From: CBDFGT01 sp965247225
GTDB lineage: Bacteria > Pseudomonadota > Alphaproteobacteria > Rhizobiales > Rhizobiaceae
Direction: 5' to 3'
Assembly (NCBI GenBank): GCA_965247225.1
Contig: CBDFGT010000029.1
Location: 186,001 to 250,000, forward strand
DNA length: 64,000 nucleotides
The notes beneath the pieces were generated by a model, which was given only the letters and a program-made list of their open reading frames with translations, ran no database searches and was not told the DNA's origin. The position numbers and the translations under genes were made by a program. Shown here one piece after another: positions 1 to 9,064 of this stretch (the stretch's first letter is position 1; every line of letters starts with the position of its first letter).

Positions 1-1
1 C

Positions 2-391
2 TGTGTGTCCTCCAGCGAGGCCGGTGTGGTCATCCGCTACAAGGATCAGGAGGTTCTCGTTCCTGTCCATGGCCGGGCCGGCGTGGCGGGGCAGAGCATG
101 ACGCTCGGCATCCGGCCGGAGCATATCCGTCTGGGGCAGGGCGATCTGACCATTACCATCAATCCTACCGTGATCGAGCGGCTTGGCATCAACACGGTCA
201 TCTATGCGTCGCTTTCCGGCGAGGCTGAAAACTACTGTGTTCTGGCCCAGGGGTCTGCGCCGGTGAAGCTCGATGCAGCGCTTTCCACCTGCTTTGATGC
301 ATCGGACTGTCATCTGTTTGACGAGGAAGGCAAGGCTTTCGAGCGGCGCGTCGACCTCACCGAGATTGACATGGCGCTGCTTGGGGCATGA
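2..391 (+). CDS. Sugar ABC transporter ATP-binding protein, C-terminal part (5' end outside window)
   Basis: The reading frame is open to the first base of the window, so only the last ~129 residues are visible and the nucleotide-binding domain lies upstream. The visible part contains the GIRPEH signature typical of the TOBE_2 domain that ends MalK/UgpC-type sugar importer ATPases. In that family this domain is regulatory and sits after the ABC domain in the cytoplasm. By family analogy the transporter should import a carbohydrate or polyol; the substrate cannot be told from this fragment. It may belong with the amino-sugar genes that follow, but the next gene is on the opposite strand. Confidence 0.85.
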   Translation, partial: CVSSSEAGVVIRYKDQEVLVPVHGRAGVAGQSMTLGIRPEHIRLGQGDLTITINPTVIERLGINTVIYASLSGEAENYCVLAQGSAPVKLDAALSTCFDASDCHLFDEEGKAFERRVDLTEIDMALLGA

Positions 392-430
392 TACAGGGTA
401 TCGTCATGACCTGCGGGCAGGCAATGCCCG

Positions 431-1522
431 CTACCAGACCAGTCCGCGGGCTGCGACCGGCTCGACAGCGCTGACAATCCCTTTGCGGTGGAATACCATA
501 TGGTCAAACAGGTTTGAAACAACGCAGGTGTGGTTGGGGATAATGCGGATCACATCACCAATCTGCGGACGCTCGATCCCGCAGGCGGACAGATCCATGT
601 GACCATGCTCTTCCGAAAGGCCGGTGATCCTGGCATTGGGATCACCAACAACCAGACCATAGTCGGAAAATCCCAGAAGATCAGACGTCAGGGCTTTGGA
701 TCCGGCGTCAATGACCGCCCGGTCCAGTGTCGGGCGCGATATGACCGTGGCCAGGATATGCATGGCACATTGCTCCTGGCTGCAATGGCCGGCGCGGATC
801 AGCGAGCGGTCATTATAGACACAGGTTCCGGCCCGGTATTCCGTGGCTGCGGGTACAAGATGGGCATCAAACAGGCCTGGCGAGCCGCCGCTGGTGATGA
901 CGGGGCAGGCTATTCCGGTGTCCCGCAAAAGGCCCGCTGCCTTTGCCAGAAACATCTGCGTTGCTTGCGCATTGCCGGGCTTGGGATAGGTCATCAGGCC
1001 ACCAAAGACAAGGCCGGGGCTTGCGGCAATCCGTTTTGCAAGATCGCAGGCGGCACCGGGGCTCTGCACACCGCAGCGGCCCGCACCCGTGTCACATTCG
1101 ACCAGAACCGTGAGTGGCTTTTGCGCTGCAAACCGGTGTGAAAGACCGGCAACCGTCTCGGCATTGTCTGCGGTGACCGCGAGACGCGCAACAGACCTGT
1201 TCAGTGCCTCCAGCCGTTCCAGCTTGTCCTTGCCCATGATGTTGAACGTGATCAGAATATCGTCAAAGCCAGCCTGAGCAAAGGCTTCGGCCTCGGTGAC
1301 CTTCTGGCAATTGATCCCGGCAGCGCCTGCCGCCAGTTGCGCACGTGCAACAGAGAAAACCTTGTGGGTTTTGATATGCGGGCGAAATTTCAGGCCGTGG
1401 CTGTCCATATAGGTCTGAACACGCGCAATATTGGCCAGCATCACCTCTTCGTCGATCACAGGTCTTGGTGTGGAAATGGTTTCAATACGGTCGCCGATGC
1501 GGGGCAGATCCGGTGCTGTCAT
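431..1522 (-). CDS. D-threonine aldolase / D-serine dehydratase-like PLP enzyme (alanine racemase N-terminal fold)
   Basis: 363 residues. The fold-type III PLP signature RPHIKTHK lies at residues 47-54, with K51 the expected Schiff-base lysine. A C-terminal HTC pair (in PNHTC) fits the His/Cys metal site of the D-threonine aldolase/eukaryotic-type D-serine dehydratase family. Such enzymes cleave or deaminate D-beta-hydroxy amino acids in the cytoplasm. The ATG overlaps the stop of the upstream M81 gene by 4 bases, so the two are probably translationally coupled. The product is likely a D-amino acid lyase; aldolase versus dehydratase cannot be settled here. Confidence 0.85.
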   Translation of the reverse strand: MTAPDLPRIGDRIETISTPRPVIDEEVMLANIARVQTYMDSHGLKFRPHIKTHKVFSVARAQLAAGAAGINCQKVTEAEAFAQAGFDDILITFNIMGKDKLERLEALNRSVARLAVTADNAETVAGLSHRFAAQKPLTVLVECDTGAGRCGVQSPGAACDLAKRIAASPGLVFGGLMTYPKPGNAQATQMFLAKAAGLLRDTGIACPVITSGGSPGLFDAHLVPAATEYRAGTCVYNDRSLIRAGHCSQEQCAMHILATVISRPTLDRAVIDAGSKALTSDLLGFSDYGLVVGDPNARITGLSEEHGHMDLSACGIERPQIGDVIRIIPNHTCVVSNLFDHMVFHRKGIVSAVEPVAARGLVW

Positions 1523-2985
1523 GGCATGTCTCCGAATGGATCGGGTACCATCGGCCAGATGTCCCTGCGGGCCAGCCGGTAAGCTGTCCTGGCAGGCTGG
1601 TTGGGATAGGGCGAGCCTGCAGAACAGTAGATAATCCTGGAGGCGATTTTGGAAAAGGATGCATGGAAATGATTGGTCGACTTGATCACCAGAATCCGCC
1701 TTTGTGCCGGGTCTATGCCCATGATTTCAAACAGGCTGGGATCAAAGCTCTGGGCGCGGGTGCTGTTGAGGATGATATCAATGCCGTTCAGCTCAATATG
1801 GGCTGAATCTCCGAAGGGCGCATAGCTTTCGCCAAAGCGCATTTCGGCATTGCGTACCAGATTGACGATTTTCACGCGACCATCGACGGGATTTCCGGTG
1901 CCGGGAGCCGATTTTGCGCCAAACCGCAGCGGAATTTCCGCGCCAATGCCTGCGGCCATGCAGATCTGGACGGCAATCGGATCCCAGATGGTGCCAAAGG
2001 CAATATTGGTTGTGCCGCGTGCCAGGAATTCCGCCAGAAGAACCGTTGCGTCGCCCGCCGTGCCGCCGCCGGGATTGTCCCACATGTCGGCAATCACCAC
2101 CGGGCCTGAAGGTGCGGCCAGCGCCTCATCCACAGCGGTCTTCTCATCGAGCTGCGGCATCATGAAGGTGCCGCGCATGGAGAAGAGTTCCATGCCCAGC
2201 TTTTCGGCAATGGCCGCGCCCTTTTCAGGTGCATTGTTGGTCACGGCTATGACCTTGGTCCCCATTTCTGGAACGTCGCCTGCCATAAAACCGTGAATGA
2301 CCGAGAGTGACAGAATATCAGGGTCGGATGCCTGAACCACCGACAGCCTGTCAACAAAGGAGCGCATCGGCTCACGCGATGTCGGAAAAACATCGATCAT
2401 CCGGCAGTCAAAAACGGACATGACGGGTTTGACCCGGCCTTCCAGCGCCTCGACGGCAATGGCCCAGAGGTCTTCAGCCCGCTCGACAAAATCGGTGTGG
2501 GGAAATTCACGGAATACGCAGAAAAAATCGGCCTGCGCAACGCGCTTTGCCGTCAGGTGGCTATGGGGATCCAGTTCGGCGCAGACGAGGAGATCCGGGC
2601 CGACAATCTGGCGGATGCGCGTCAGAAAGTCGCCTTCAGGGTCATCATAACCGTCGGCCACCATGGCTCCGTGCAGGCCAAGGATAACGCCGTCCACCGG
2701 CATGGCGGCCCGCAACTGATCGAGAATCTCGTCGCGCAGGCTTTCATAGGCTTGCCTGTTGATCAGACCTGCCGGATCTGCCCATGTGGCGGTTCCCTCT
2801 ATCAGTTCCCAGCCACGTTCGGCACAGATCCTGCGGCCCACGGTGATCGGTGCCGTGCACAGCGTCGGCGTGTCGGGATGCTGGCCGGGCAGCGCGTAAA
2901 GGGATGCCTCAAAAGCGCGGCGATCAATACAGATCGGCGAAAATGTGTTTGTCTCCGTGGCAAGTGCAGCGGTGAACAGACGCAC
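1519..2985 (-). CDS. M81 family metallohydrolase (MlrC / microcystinase C-like), copy 1
   Basis: 488 residues from a GTG start at 2985. This start has a GGGAGG ribosome site 9 bases upstream, lies just after the stop of the preceding gene, and gives the family N-terminus RLFTAALATETNTFSP. The longer frame from 3078 would run into the upstream gene. Visible family features are the LHGAM...DD.EGD segment, the DPHSH metal-site motif and the C-terminal DNPGGG segment. MlrC of sphingomonads hydrolyses linearised microcystin, but most family members have unknown substrates. A second copy lies at 7613-9046 in the amino-sugar operon, so the natural substrate here may be a small peptide or amide. Confidence 0.88.
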   Translation of the reverse strand: MRLFTAALATETNTFSPICIDRRAFEASLYALPGQHPDTPTLCTAPITVGRRICAERGWELIEGTATWADPAGLINRQAYESLRDEILDQLRAAMPVDGVILGLHGAMVADGYDDPEGDFLTRIRQIVGPDLLVCAELDPHSHLTAKRVAQADFFCVFREFPHTDFVERAEDLWAIAVEALEGRVKPVMSVFDCRMIDVFPTSREPMRSFVDRLSVVQASDPDILSLSVIHGFMAGDVPEMGTKVIAVTNNAPEKGAAIAEKLGMELFSMRGTFMMPQLDEKTAVDEALAAPSGPVVIADMWDNPGGGTAGDATVLLAEFLARGTTNIAFGTIWDPIAVQICMAAGIGAEIPLRFGAKSAPGTGNPVDGRVKIVNLVRNAEMRFGESYAPFGDSAHIELNGIDIILNSTRAQSFDPSLFEIMGIDPAQRRILVIKSTNHFHASFSKIASRIIYCSAGSPYPNQPARTAYRLARRDIWPMVPDPFGDMP

Positions 2986-2987
2986 GT

Positions 2988-3476
2988 TTACTTGCCTCCC
3001 GCATAAGCAAGGTAACCGGAAAACCCGGAAATTTTCCAGCGTCCGCCATGGAACCGGCAATAATAGAGGGTCTGCCACTTTAAAATGTCACGGGTACCAT
3101 CGGCCAGGAGAATGCTGCCGTCAAACTTCTTTTGCGCCAGCGCCATGTCGCCATTGATCTCGATATCAACGAGCGTTGTGGTGTTGAAAATGGCTGTGCG
3201 CGGATCCTCGGCAAATTCTGTGTTCTGAAAATCCGCCGCTTGCCGCAGCCACTCTTGCTGATAGGCTTCAAGGTTTGGAAATGCCAGTCTCCAGTCGTCA
3301 GGATTGGCGCTTTTCCTGCCGTCGATACCGATAAAGCCGTCCTCGACGAAATCCCCTGCAACCATAGACCAGTCGGCGGCCAGAAAGGCTGTGATATCGC
3401 GCTCGACAAGCATGGTCCAGATGGACTGGCGCGCAGGATCAGAGGAGGGGAACGGATTGCTGAATGGGTCTCTCAT
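2988..3476 (-). CDS. NTF2/SnoaL-like small protein
   Basis: 162 residues, first gene of a three-gene minus-strand operon with the M81 hydrolase and the D-amino acid lyase. There is no signal peptide or membrane segment. The pattern of an N-terminal helix pair (LVERDITAFLAADW), aromatic-rich strands and a C-terminal WKISGFSGYL strand fits the NTF2-like cone fold (SnoaL/DUF4440-like). Such proteins are small enzymes or ligand-binding partners; no catalytic residues can be assigned. Its stop lies 2 bases before the GTG of the next gene. The ribosome site is weak. Confidence 0.65.
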   Translation of the reverse strand: MRDPFSNPFPSSDPARQSIWTMLVERDITAFLAADWSMVAGDFVEDGFIGIDGRKSANPDDWRLAFPNLEAYQQEWLRQAADFQNTEFAEDPRTAIFNTTTLVDIEINGDMALAQKKFDGSILLADGTRDILKWQTLYYCRFHGGRWKISGFSGYLAYAGGK

Positions 3477-3502
3477 TCTAAATTCTTTTCATAAACTGCA
3501 CA

Positions 3503-3535
3503 TTTGTCTGGTCAAAATCCCCTTTATGTGGTCAA
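3503..3535. promoter_or_regulatory. Tandem 13-bp direct repeats in a divergent promoter region
   Basis: Two near-identical copies of a TTT(G/A)T(C/G)TGGTCAA motif lie at 3503-3515 and 3523-3535, exactly 20 bases apart. They fall in the 100-base gap between the divergent NTF2/M81 and ridA/rpiR operons. Two turns of helix between copies suit cooperative binding on one DNA face. The adjacent RpiR-type regulator is the obvious candidate binder; this is inference. Confidence 0.4.
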
Positions 3536-3576
3536 TTGTCAATGCAATAAGAAAATAATTTGCATAAAGGTGTGAA

Positions 3577-3972
3577 ATGACGATCAAACGCTATGGTGCT
3601 GAAAAAGCAGGCGCAGGTGGGCAGCGCTTGCCTTTTGCGCGTGCAGTTGAGGCTGACGGCTGGCTGTATGTTTCCGGTCAGGTGGCCATGGAAAATGGTG
3701 AAATCATCAATGGCAATATCATTGACCAGACCCATAAAACGATTGCCAATGTGATCGCCATTCTGCAAGAGGCGGGTTACGGGCTGGAACATGTGGTTCG
3801 CTGCGGCGTGTGGCTGGATGACCCACGGGATTTCTGGTCGTTTAACCGGGTTTATCAGAGTTATTTCGGTGAGCATCCGCCCGCGCGTGCCTGTGTGCAG
3901 TCCAGCATGATGGTCGACTGCAAGGTCGAAATCGATTGTGTGGCTTACAAGCCGAAAGAAGAGCGTTCCTGA
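3577..3972 (+). CDS. ridA: RidA family enamine/imine deaminase
   Basis: 131 residues, matching the usual family length. The SGQVAMENGEIINGNIIDQT stretch is the typical RidA/UK114 core. RidA proteins hydrolyse reactive enamines and imines made by PLP enzymes such as threonine and serine dehydratases, in the cytoplasm. The nearby D-amino acid PLP enzyme is a plausible source of such intermediates. An AAAGGTG ribosome site precedes the ATG. It is the first gene of the plus-strand amino-sugar operon and lies 24 bases before the RpiR regulator. The usual C-terminal Arg/Cys positions were not checked against an alignment, so the subfamily is open. Confidence 0.88.
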   Translation: MTIKRYGAEKAGAGGQRLPFARAVEADGWLYVSGQVAMENGEIINGNIIDQTHKTIANVIAILQEAGYGLEHVVRCGVWLDDPRDFWSFNRVYQSYFGEHPPARACVQSSMMVDCKVEIDCVAYKPKEERS

Positions 3973-3996
3973 TTCTGGACGTCTGAAAGGTTGGAT

Positions 3997-4860
3997 GTGG
4001 ATATTTTAACCCGTCTGCAGGAAGAAAAAAGCAAGCTGTCGCAGTCCGAGTTGCGGATTGCTGATATTTTGTTCAATAATTTTGATTTTGCCGTCAATGC
4101 CTCGATTATCGAGCTTGCAGGCCGTGCCGAAGTGTCTCCGCCCACTGTCACGCGGTTTTGCCGCCGTCTGGGCTGCCTCAGCTTTTCCGATTTCAAGGTG
4201 CAGCTTGCCCAGACCGTGTTTGTCGGTGCACGCTATCTCAATCCGGAAACCAAAAGCATTTCGCCTGCCGATGTGATGGAGAATATCATTACGAAGGCAC
4301 AGTCTGCCCTGATTACATTGCACAAGACGCTTGACCTCAAGGTTGTCGAAAGGGTGACGGAAAAGCTGGCGCAGGCGGAAATGATCTATGCCTTCGGCTC
4401 AGGGGGCAATTCCTCGATGATCGCGCAGGAAATACAAAACCGCCTGTTCCGTCTGGGTCTTCGTGTTACCGCAAGCACGGACCATTCCATGCAGTTGATG
4501 ATGGCGGCAGCCGCACGACCCAGCGATGTTCTGATCGGCTCGTCGATCTCCGGGCGCAATCGCGAACTGGTGACGGCCTTCAATCTGGCGCGGGAATCGG
4601 GCATTCCGACGATTGCGCTGACCCAGAGTGACAGTCCGGTATCCAGATCTGTCGATCTTGCTGTCCATATTGACCTGCCGGAAGGCGTGAATATTTTCAG
4701 GCCCAGTTCCACACGGCTGGCTTTCATTGCGGTCGTCGATATCATTGCCAATCTTGTTGCCTATCGCGTGCGCGATCAGGCCACTGTTTCACTCCGTCAC
4801 ATCAAACAGACCCTGGTGCAGCATCGCGATACCGATGATCGCCAGGTGCTGGGCGACTAA
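3997..4860 (+). CDS. MurR/RpiR family transcriptional regulator
   Basis: 287 residues from GTG 3997; the AGG of GAAAGG lies 6 bases upstream, whereas the TTG at 3991 abuts it. Residues ~1-80 form the RpiR helix-turn-helix domain (LSQSELRIADILF then SPPTVTRFCRRLG). Residues ~110-260 form a SIS sugar-phosphate-binding domain with the glycine-rich FGSGGNSS start. Regulators of this family respond to sugar phosphates such as MurNAc-6-P. Its place between ridA and GH20/NagB/NagA genes suggests control by GlcNAc-6-P, GlcN-6-P or a related ligand. Likely targets are this operon and the two divergent or convergent ones. Confidence 0.92.
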   Translation: MDILTRLQEEKSKLSQSELRIADILFNNFDFAVNASIIELAGRAEVSPPTVTRFCRRLGCLSFSDFKVQLAQTVFVGARYLNPETKSISPADVMENIITKAQSALITLHKTLDLKVVERVTEKLAQAEMIYAFGSGGNSSMIAQEIQNRLFRLGLRVTASTDHSMQLMMAAAARPSDVLIGSSISGRNRELVTAFNLARESGIPTIALTQSDSPVSRSVDLAVHIDLPEGVNIFRPSSTRLAFIAVVDIIANLVAYRVRDQATVSLRHIKQTLVQHRDTDDRQVLGD

Positions 4861-4880
4861 TCCCATTCAGGAATCAGGAA

Positions 4881-5660
4881 ATGTCCAAAACTGTTGCTGT
4901 CGTAACCGGTGCTGCCGGAGATATTGGCCGGGCTATTTGCGCAACGCTTGCCCGGGATCATGATCTTGTGGTGCTGGCGGATCACGATGCGGCGGCTGCG
5001 AAGGCTGCGCTCCTGATGCTTGAACCTTCGGGTGGCCACTATCGTATCGAGATCTGTGATGTGACCAGTGCTGCGTCACTGAAAGGGTTGGCAGAGCGTA
5101 TTTCGGCCTGTGGCCGGGTCAGGACACTGGTCAACAATGCCGGTGCAGCCTGGTCCGTGTCGCTGGGGAGTGCAACGGAAGACACGTTTGACAGCGATAT
5201 CGCGCTCAACCTGAAAGCGCCCTGGCTGGTGTTTGCAGCCTTTGCCGAAGCCCTGAAAAGCAGTCAGGGCAGCGTGATCAATATTTCCTCGGTCAATGGC
5301 CTGGCGGTTTTCGGGCATCCTGCGTATAGCGCGGCCAAGGCAGGCATGATCCATATGACCCGGCTGATAGCTGTGGAATATGGCAAATATGGTGTGCGGG
5401 CCAATGCTGTTGCCCCCGGCACTGTGAAGACACAAGCCTGGGAGGCCCGCGCAGCGGCCAATCCGAATGTCTTTGAAGAGGCCAGGCGCTGGTATCCGCT
5501 GCAGCGCATTGCCCTGCCGCAGGATATTGCCAATGCCGTGCAGTTTCTGGCAGGGCCGCTGGCTTCTGCCATTTCCGGTATCTGCCTGCCGGTCGATTGC
5601 GGTCTGACAGCCGGGCAGGCCGAGCTTGCCCGTACATTTTCACAATCCCAGGACTATTGA
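4881..5660 (+). CDS. SDR family oxidoreductase
   Basis: 259 residues, classical short-chain dehydrogenase length. The nucleotide-binding motif is TGAAGDIG at the N-terminus (Asp in place of the more common Gly-Ile pattern), NNAG is present, the catalytic Tyr/Lys pair is in YSAAKAG, and the C-terminus ends in a typical SGICLPVDCGLT region. It should use NAD(P)H on a hydroxyl or keto group. Its place between the RpiR regulator and the hexosaminidase suggests a sugar or sugar-derived substrate, which the sequence does not define. Confidence 0.88.
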   Translation: MSKTVAVVTGAAGDIGRAICATLARDHDLVVLADHDAAAAKAALLMLEPSGGHYRIEICDVTSAASLKGLAERISACGRVRTLVNNAGAAWSVSLGSATEDTFDSDIALNLKAPWLVFAAFAEALKSSQGSVINISSVNGLAVFGHPAYSAAKAGMIHMTRLIAVEYGKYGVRANAVAPGTVKTQAWEARAAANPNVFEEARRWYPLQRIALPQDIANAVQFLAGPLASAISGICLPVDCGLTAGQAELARTFSQSQDY

Positions 5661-5685
5661 TGTTTGCGATCCAGAAGGTGCTCCA

Positions 5686-7602
5686 ATGACACATGCCTAT
5701 CGTGCAGAAGCCTCGTTTTTGCCGCTTGACGGCGTTCACGGCCGGATGACATTCACAGTGTTCAATCTTTCGGATACAACGCTGGCTGAATTTACCTTTT
5801 CCTATACATCGCTCACCCGTATTGCCGATGAGAACACCTGTGAGAATGCCACCCTGTTGCGACGGGTGGCCAACCTTCACGATCTGGCTCCGCCGAAGGG
5901 TCTGACAATTGCACCGGGCGGGCACTGGACGTTTTCTGTCACCGGGCTGACCCGCCCGGCAAAGCATTGTTCGGATGGTATCAAATCAGCCTATATATCG
6001 CTGAGGGATGGCCGGCATATCACCGTCCCGTTTGGCGATCTGATGCTGGAGGGACACACCAGCACAAGACCTGCGCAACGTCTGGCAGACGGTGCTGTCA
6101 AGGAACCCTACAGCCTTTTGCCCTGGCCCAATGACCTGAACCTTGTTGCCGGTTCCTCTGTTCCGGTTGCCCTCTATCCCGCTCCGGGTTCGTCCGTGCG
6201 TTTTGTGCGGGCTGTGGCCTGCCAGCTTGAGCTGTTCCGGCGGCTGATGCCCTCTGCCCATGTGCCTTTCAGTCTGGCTGTCGTTCCTGGCGGTCTTCCC
6301 ATTGTGTTTGCAGATACGCCTTCCCTTTCGGCGGAAGCCTATACGCTGACCTTTGCAGGAGACGGGATTACCCTTGCCAGCGCCAGCACATCCGGCTTGC
6401 AGTACGGGCTGACAAGCCTTGCGCAGATGCTGCATGGTGCCCGCACCAAGTCTGACATGTTCAAATTCCCGGTTTCCGGTACGATCAGCGATGCACCCCG
6501 CTATGCCTGGCGCGGGTGCCATCTGGATGTGGCGCGACAATTCTATCCGGTGGATCAGGTTTTGCGGCTTATTGATATCTGCGCCTGGAACAAGCTCAAT
6601 ATTTTCCATTGGCACCTGACCGAGGATGAAGCCTGGCGTCTGGAGATCAAGGCGTTTCCAACCCTGACCACCATTGGCCAGCGCCGCGGGCCGGATGAGG
6701 TTCTGGTGCCGCAGCTTGGCAACAGTGCCGAGGTTTGCGAAGGGTTCTACAGCCATGAGGATGTGCGCAAGGTTGTGGCCCATGCCATGGCGCTGCATAT
6801 CGATGTTGTTCCTGAAATCGACATTCCGGGCCATTCGACGGCAGCGCTCCTGACCCTGCCGGAGCTTGCAGACGGACAGGAAGCGCCGGAAAGCTATCGT
6901 TCGGTGCAGGGCTACCACAACAATTCGCTGAACCCTGCCGTAGCCTTTACCTATGATTTTCTGGAGGCCGTGTTTGACGAAATGGTCACGCTGTTTCCGT
7001 CTGCCTATATCCATATCGGCGGAGACGAGGTGCCGGACGGCTCCTGGCTTGCCTCACCGCTCTGCAAGGCATTGATGGAAAAGGAAGGTCTCAAGGGTAC
7101 ATTTGAATTGCAATCCTATTTCCTTGGCAAGGTCAAGGCCATGCTCGACAAGCGGGGAAAGAAGCTTGCCGGCTGGGATGAGGTGTCACATGGTGGCGGT
7201 GTTTCTGCCGAAGGCACATTGCTGATGGCCTGGCAGAAGCCGGAGGTCGGCATTCATCTGGCCGAACAGGGCTATGATGTGGTGATGACGCCGGGACAGG
7301 CCTATTACCTCGATATGGTGCAGGATGATGCATGGCAGGAGCCGGGTGCTTCCTGGGCCGGAACGGCAACATGCCATCACAGCTATACCTACGAGGCGGA
7401 AGGGGAGTTTCCTGATGCGCTGAAACCGAAAATGCGCGGTGTGCAGGCCTGCATCTGGTCGGAGCATTTCCTTTCCAGGGACTATTTCAACCATCTGGTT
7501 TTCCCCCGCCTGCCGGGCATTGCCGAAGCCGGATGGACCCGCAAGGCGAACAAGGACTGGGACCGTTTTTCGGCCATCGTTCGCCTGACGCCGATGTTGT
7601 AG
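5686..7602 (+). CDS. Beta-N-acetylhexosaminidase, GH20
   Basis: 638 residues from ATG 5686; a GAAGG lies upstream and the longer frame has no better ribosome site. Residues ~1-125 form a beta-rich N-terminal domain, followed by a GH20b-like domain and the catalytic barrel. The paired Asp-Glu of the barrel is in HIGGDEVP, where Asp assists the substrate acetamido group and Glu is the acid/base. No signal peptide is visible, so it probably acts in the cytoplasm on imported GlcNAc-containing oligosaccharides or muropeptide-derived sugars. Released GlcNAc would pass to the ROK kinase, NagA and NagB encoded nearby. Confidence 0.92.
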   Translation: MTHAYRAEASFLPLDGVHGRMTFTVFNLSDTTLAEFTFSYTSLTRIADENTCENATLLRRVANLHDLAPPKGLTIAPGGHWTFSVTGLTRPAKHCSDGIKSAYISLRDGRHITVPFGDLMLEGHTSTRPAQRLADGAVKEPYSLLPWPNDLNLVAGSSVPVALYPAPGSSVRFVRAVACQLELFRRLMPSAHVPFSLAVVPGGLPIVFADTPSLSAEAYTLTFAGDGITLASASTSGLQYGLTSLAQMLHGARTKSDMFKFPVSGTISDAPRYAWRGCHLDVARQFYPVDQVLRLIDICAWNKLNIFHWHLTEDEAWRLEIKAFPTLTTIGQRRGPDEVLVPQLGNSAEVCEGFYSHEDVRKVVAHAMALHIDVVPEIDIPGHSTAALLTLPELADGQEAPESYRSVQGYHNNSLNPAVAFTYDFLEAVFDEMVTLFPSAYIHIGGDEVPDGSWLASPLCKALMEKEGLKGTFELQSYFLGKVKAMLDKRGKKLAGWDEVSHGGGVSAEGTLLMAWQKPEVGIHLAEQGYDVVMTPGQAYYLDMVQDDAWQEPGASWAGTATCHHSYTYEAEGEFPDALKPKMRGVQACIWSEHFLSRDYFNHLVFPRLPGIAEAGWTRKANKDWDRFSAIVRLTPML

Positions 7603-7612
7603 GGAGATGGTC

Positions 7613-9046
7613 ATGCGGATTGCCATTGGAGGCATTCACACGGAATGCAGCACCTATTCCCCGGTGATGATGCGTGTGGAGGATTTTGCGGTTCTGCGTG
7701 GCGAGGCTATGCTGGCCGCACCCTATTTTGCATTCCTGAAGCCATTTGGTGTTCCGGTTCTGCCTTTGCTGCATGCAAGGGCAGTGCCGGGTGGCCCTGT
7801 CAGCCACGAGACCTACGAAGGTTTCAAGGCAGAGTTCATGCAGCGTCTGCGCGAGGCCCTGCCATTGGACGGATTGCACCTGACCATGCATGGCGCCATG
7901 CATGTGGACGGGATGGATGATGCCGAAGGCGACTGGATTTCCACGGCACGATCCATCGTCGGGCCTGATTGCGTGGTTGCGGCCTCCTATGACCTGCACG
8001 GCAATGTGAGCCAGACCATTATCGACCAGCTCGATATCTTTGCCGCTTACCGCACTGCACCGCATATTGATGTGCAGGAAACAATGGCGCGGGCATTCGC
8101 GATGCTGAAAACCGCACTGGAAACCGGTGTGCGTCCGGGCGTGGCCTGGGCGAAAATTCCGGTTCTGCTGCCGGGTGAAAAAACCTCGACCGAGGATGAG
8201 CCTGCAAGGGGGCTTTATGCGCTGCTTCCAGGCATTGACAGCAGACCGGGCATTCTGGATGCCAATCTGATGGTTGGATATGTCTGGGCTGATACGCCAC
8301 GGGCAACAGCCTGTGCGATCATGACCGGCACCGACAAGGACGTCGCCATGCGCGAGGCCGAGACACTTGCGCAGGCCTATTGGGATGCGCGTGAAGCCTT
8401 TGCTTTCGGGCCTGTGACCGGCAGTCTGGATGCCATGCTGGAGATAGCTGCCAAGGCTTCGACACGACCGGTCATCCTTGCCGATTCCGGTGATAACCCG
8501 ACGGGTGGGGGTGTCGGAGACAGGGGCGATGTGCTGAAGGCCCTGGTTGACCGCACCTGGCAGGATGCGCTGATTGCAGGCATTACCGACCGTCCGGCAG
8601 TCGCGGCCTGTTTTGCGGCAGGCACAGGTGCGGGCGTCGACCTGCAGATCGGTGGCAGTCTCGATCCTGATGGTACCGCCGTTTCCGTTGCCGCGAAGGT
8701 GATCCTGCTGGCGGATTCCGACAGGCCGGAAGACCGGCAGGCCGTGGTGCAAATTGGCGGTATAACCGTTGTTCTGGCAGCAAGACGGCGCCCCTATCAC
8801 AACATTGCCGATTTCACGGCTCTGGGTCTCAACCCGCAGGCCGCGCGGTTGCTGGTTGTCAAATCCGGCTATCTGTCACCGGAACTGGCCCCCATTGCCA
8901 ATCCCAATCTGATGGCGCTGACAGAGGGCGTGGTCAATCAGGATATCGAAGCGCTTGCCAGCCATAAACGCCAGCAGCCGGTTTTTCCATTTCACAAAGA
9001 GTTTTCATTTGCTGCCAAGGCCAAGCTTTCAGCGCGGTGGGCATGA
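7613..9046 (+). CDS. M81 family metallohydrolase (MlrC-like), copy 2
   Basis: 477 residues; the ATG at 7613 is preferred to 7607 because AGGGAG lies 6 bases before it. The N-terminus RIAIGGIHTECSTYSP, the MHGAMHVDGMDD.EGD segment, a DLHGN metal motif and a C-terminal DNPTGGGVGD segment all match the family. It is clearly diverged from copy 1 (1519-2985): DLHGN replaces DPHSH and the N-termini differ. Being inside a GlcNAc catabolic operon is unusual for a protein named after microcystin degradation. An amide or peptide linked to an amino sugar is a reasonable but untested substrate. Confidence 0.88.
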   Translation: MRIAIGGIHTECSTYSPVMMRVEDFAVLRGEAMLAAPYFAFLKPFGVPVLPLLHARAVPGGPVSHETYEGFKAEFMQRLREALPLDGLHLTMHGAMHVDGMDDAEGDWISTARSIVGPDCVVAASYDLHGNVSQTIIDQLDIFAAYRTAPHIDVQETMARAFAMLKTALETGVRPGVAWAKIPVLLPGEKTSTEDEPARGLYALLPGIDSRPGILDANLMVGYVWADTPRATACAIMTGTDKDVAMREAETLAQAYWDAREAFAFGPVTGSLDAMLEIAAKASTRPVILADSGDNPTGGGVGDRGDVLKALVDRTWQDALIAGITDRPAVAACFAAGTGAGVDLQIGGSLDPDGTAVSVAAKVILLADSDRPEDRQAVVQIGGITVVLAARRRPYHNIADFTALGLNPQAARLLVVKSGYLSPELAPIANPNLMALTEGVVNQDIEALASHKRQQPVFPFHKEFSFAAKAKLSARWA

Positions 9047-9064
9047 CAATCGAAGGATATTTTG

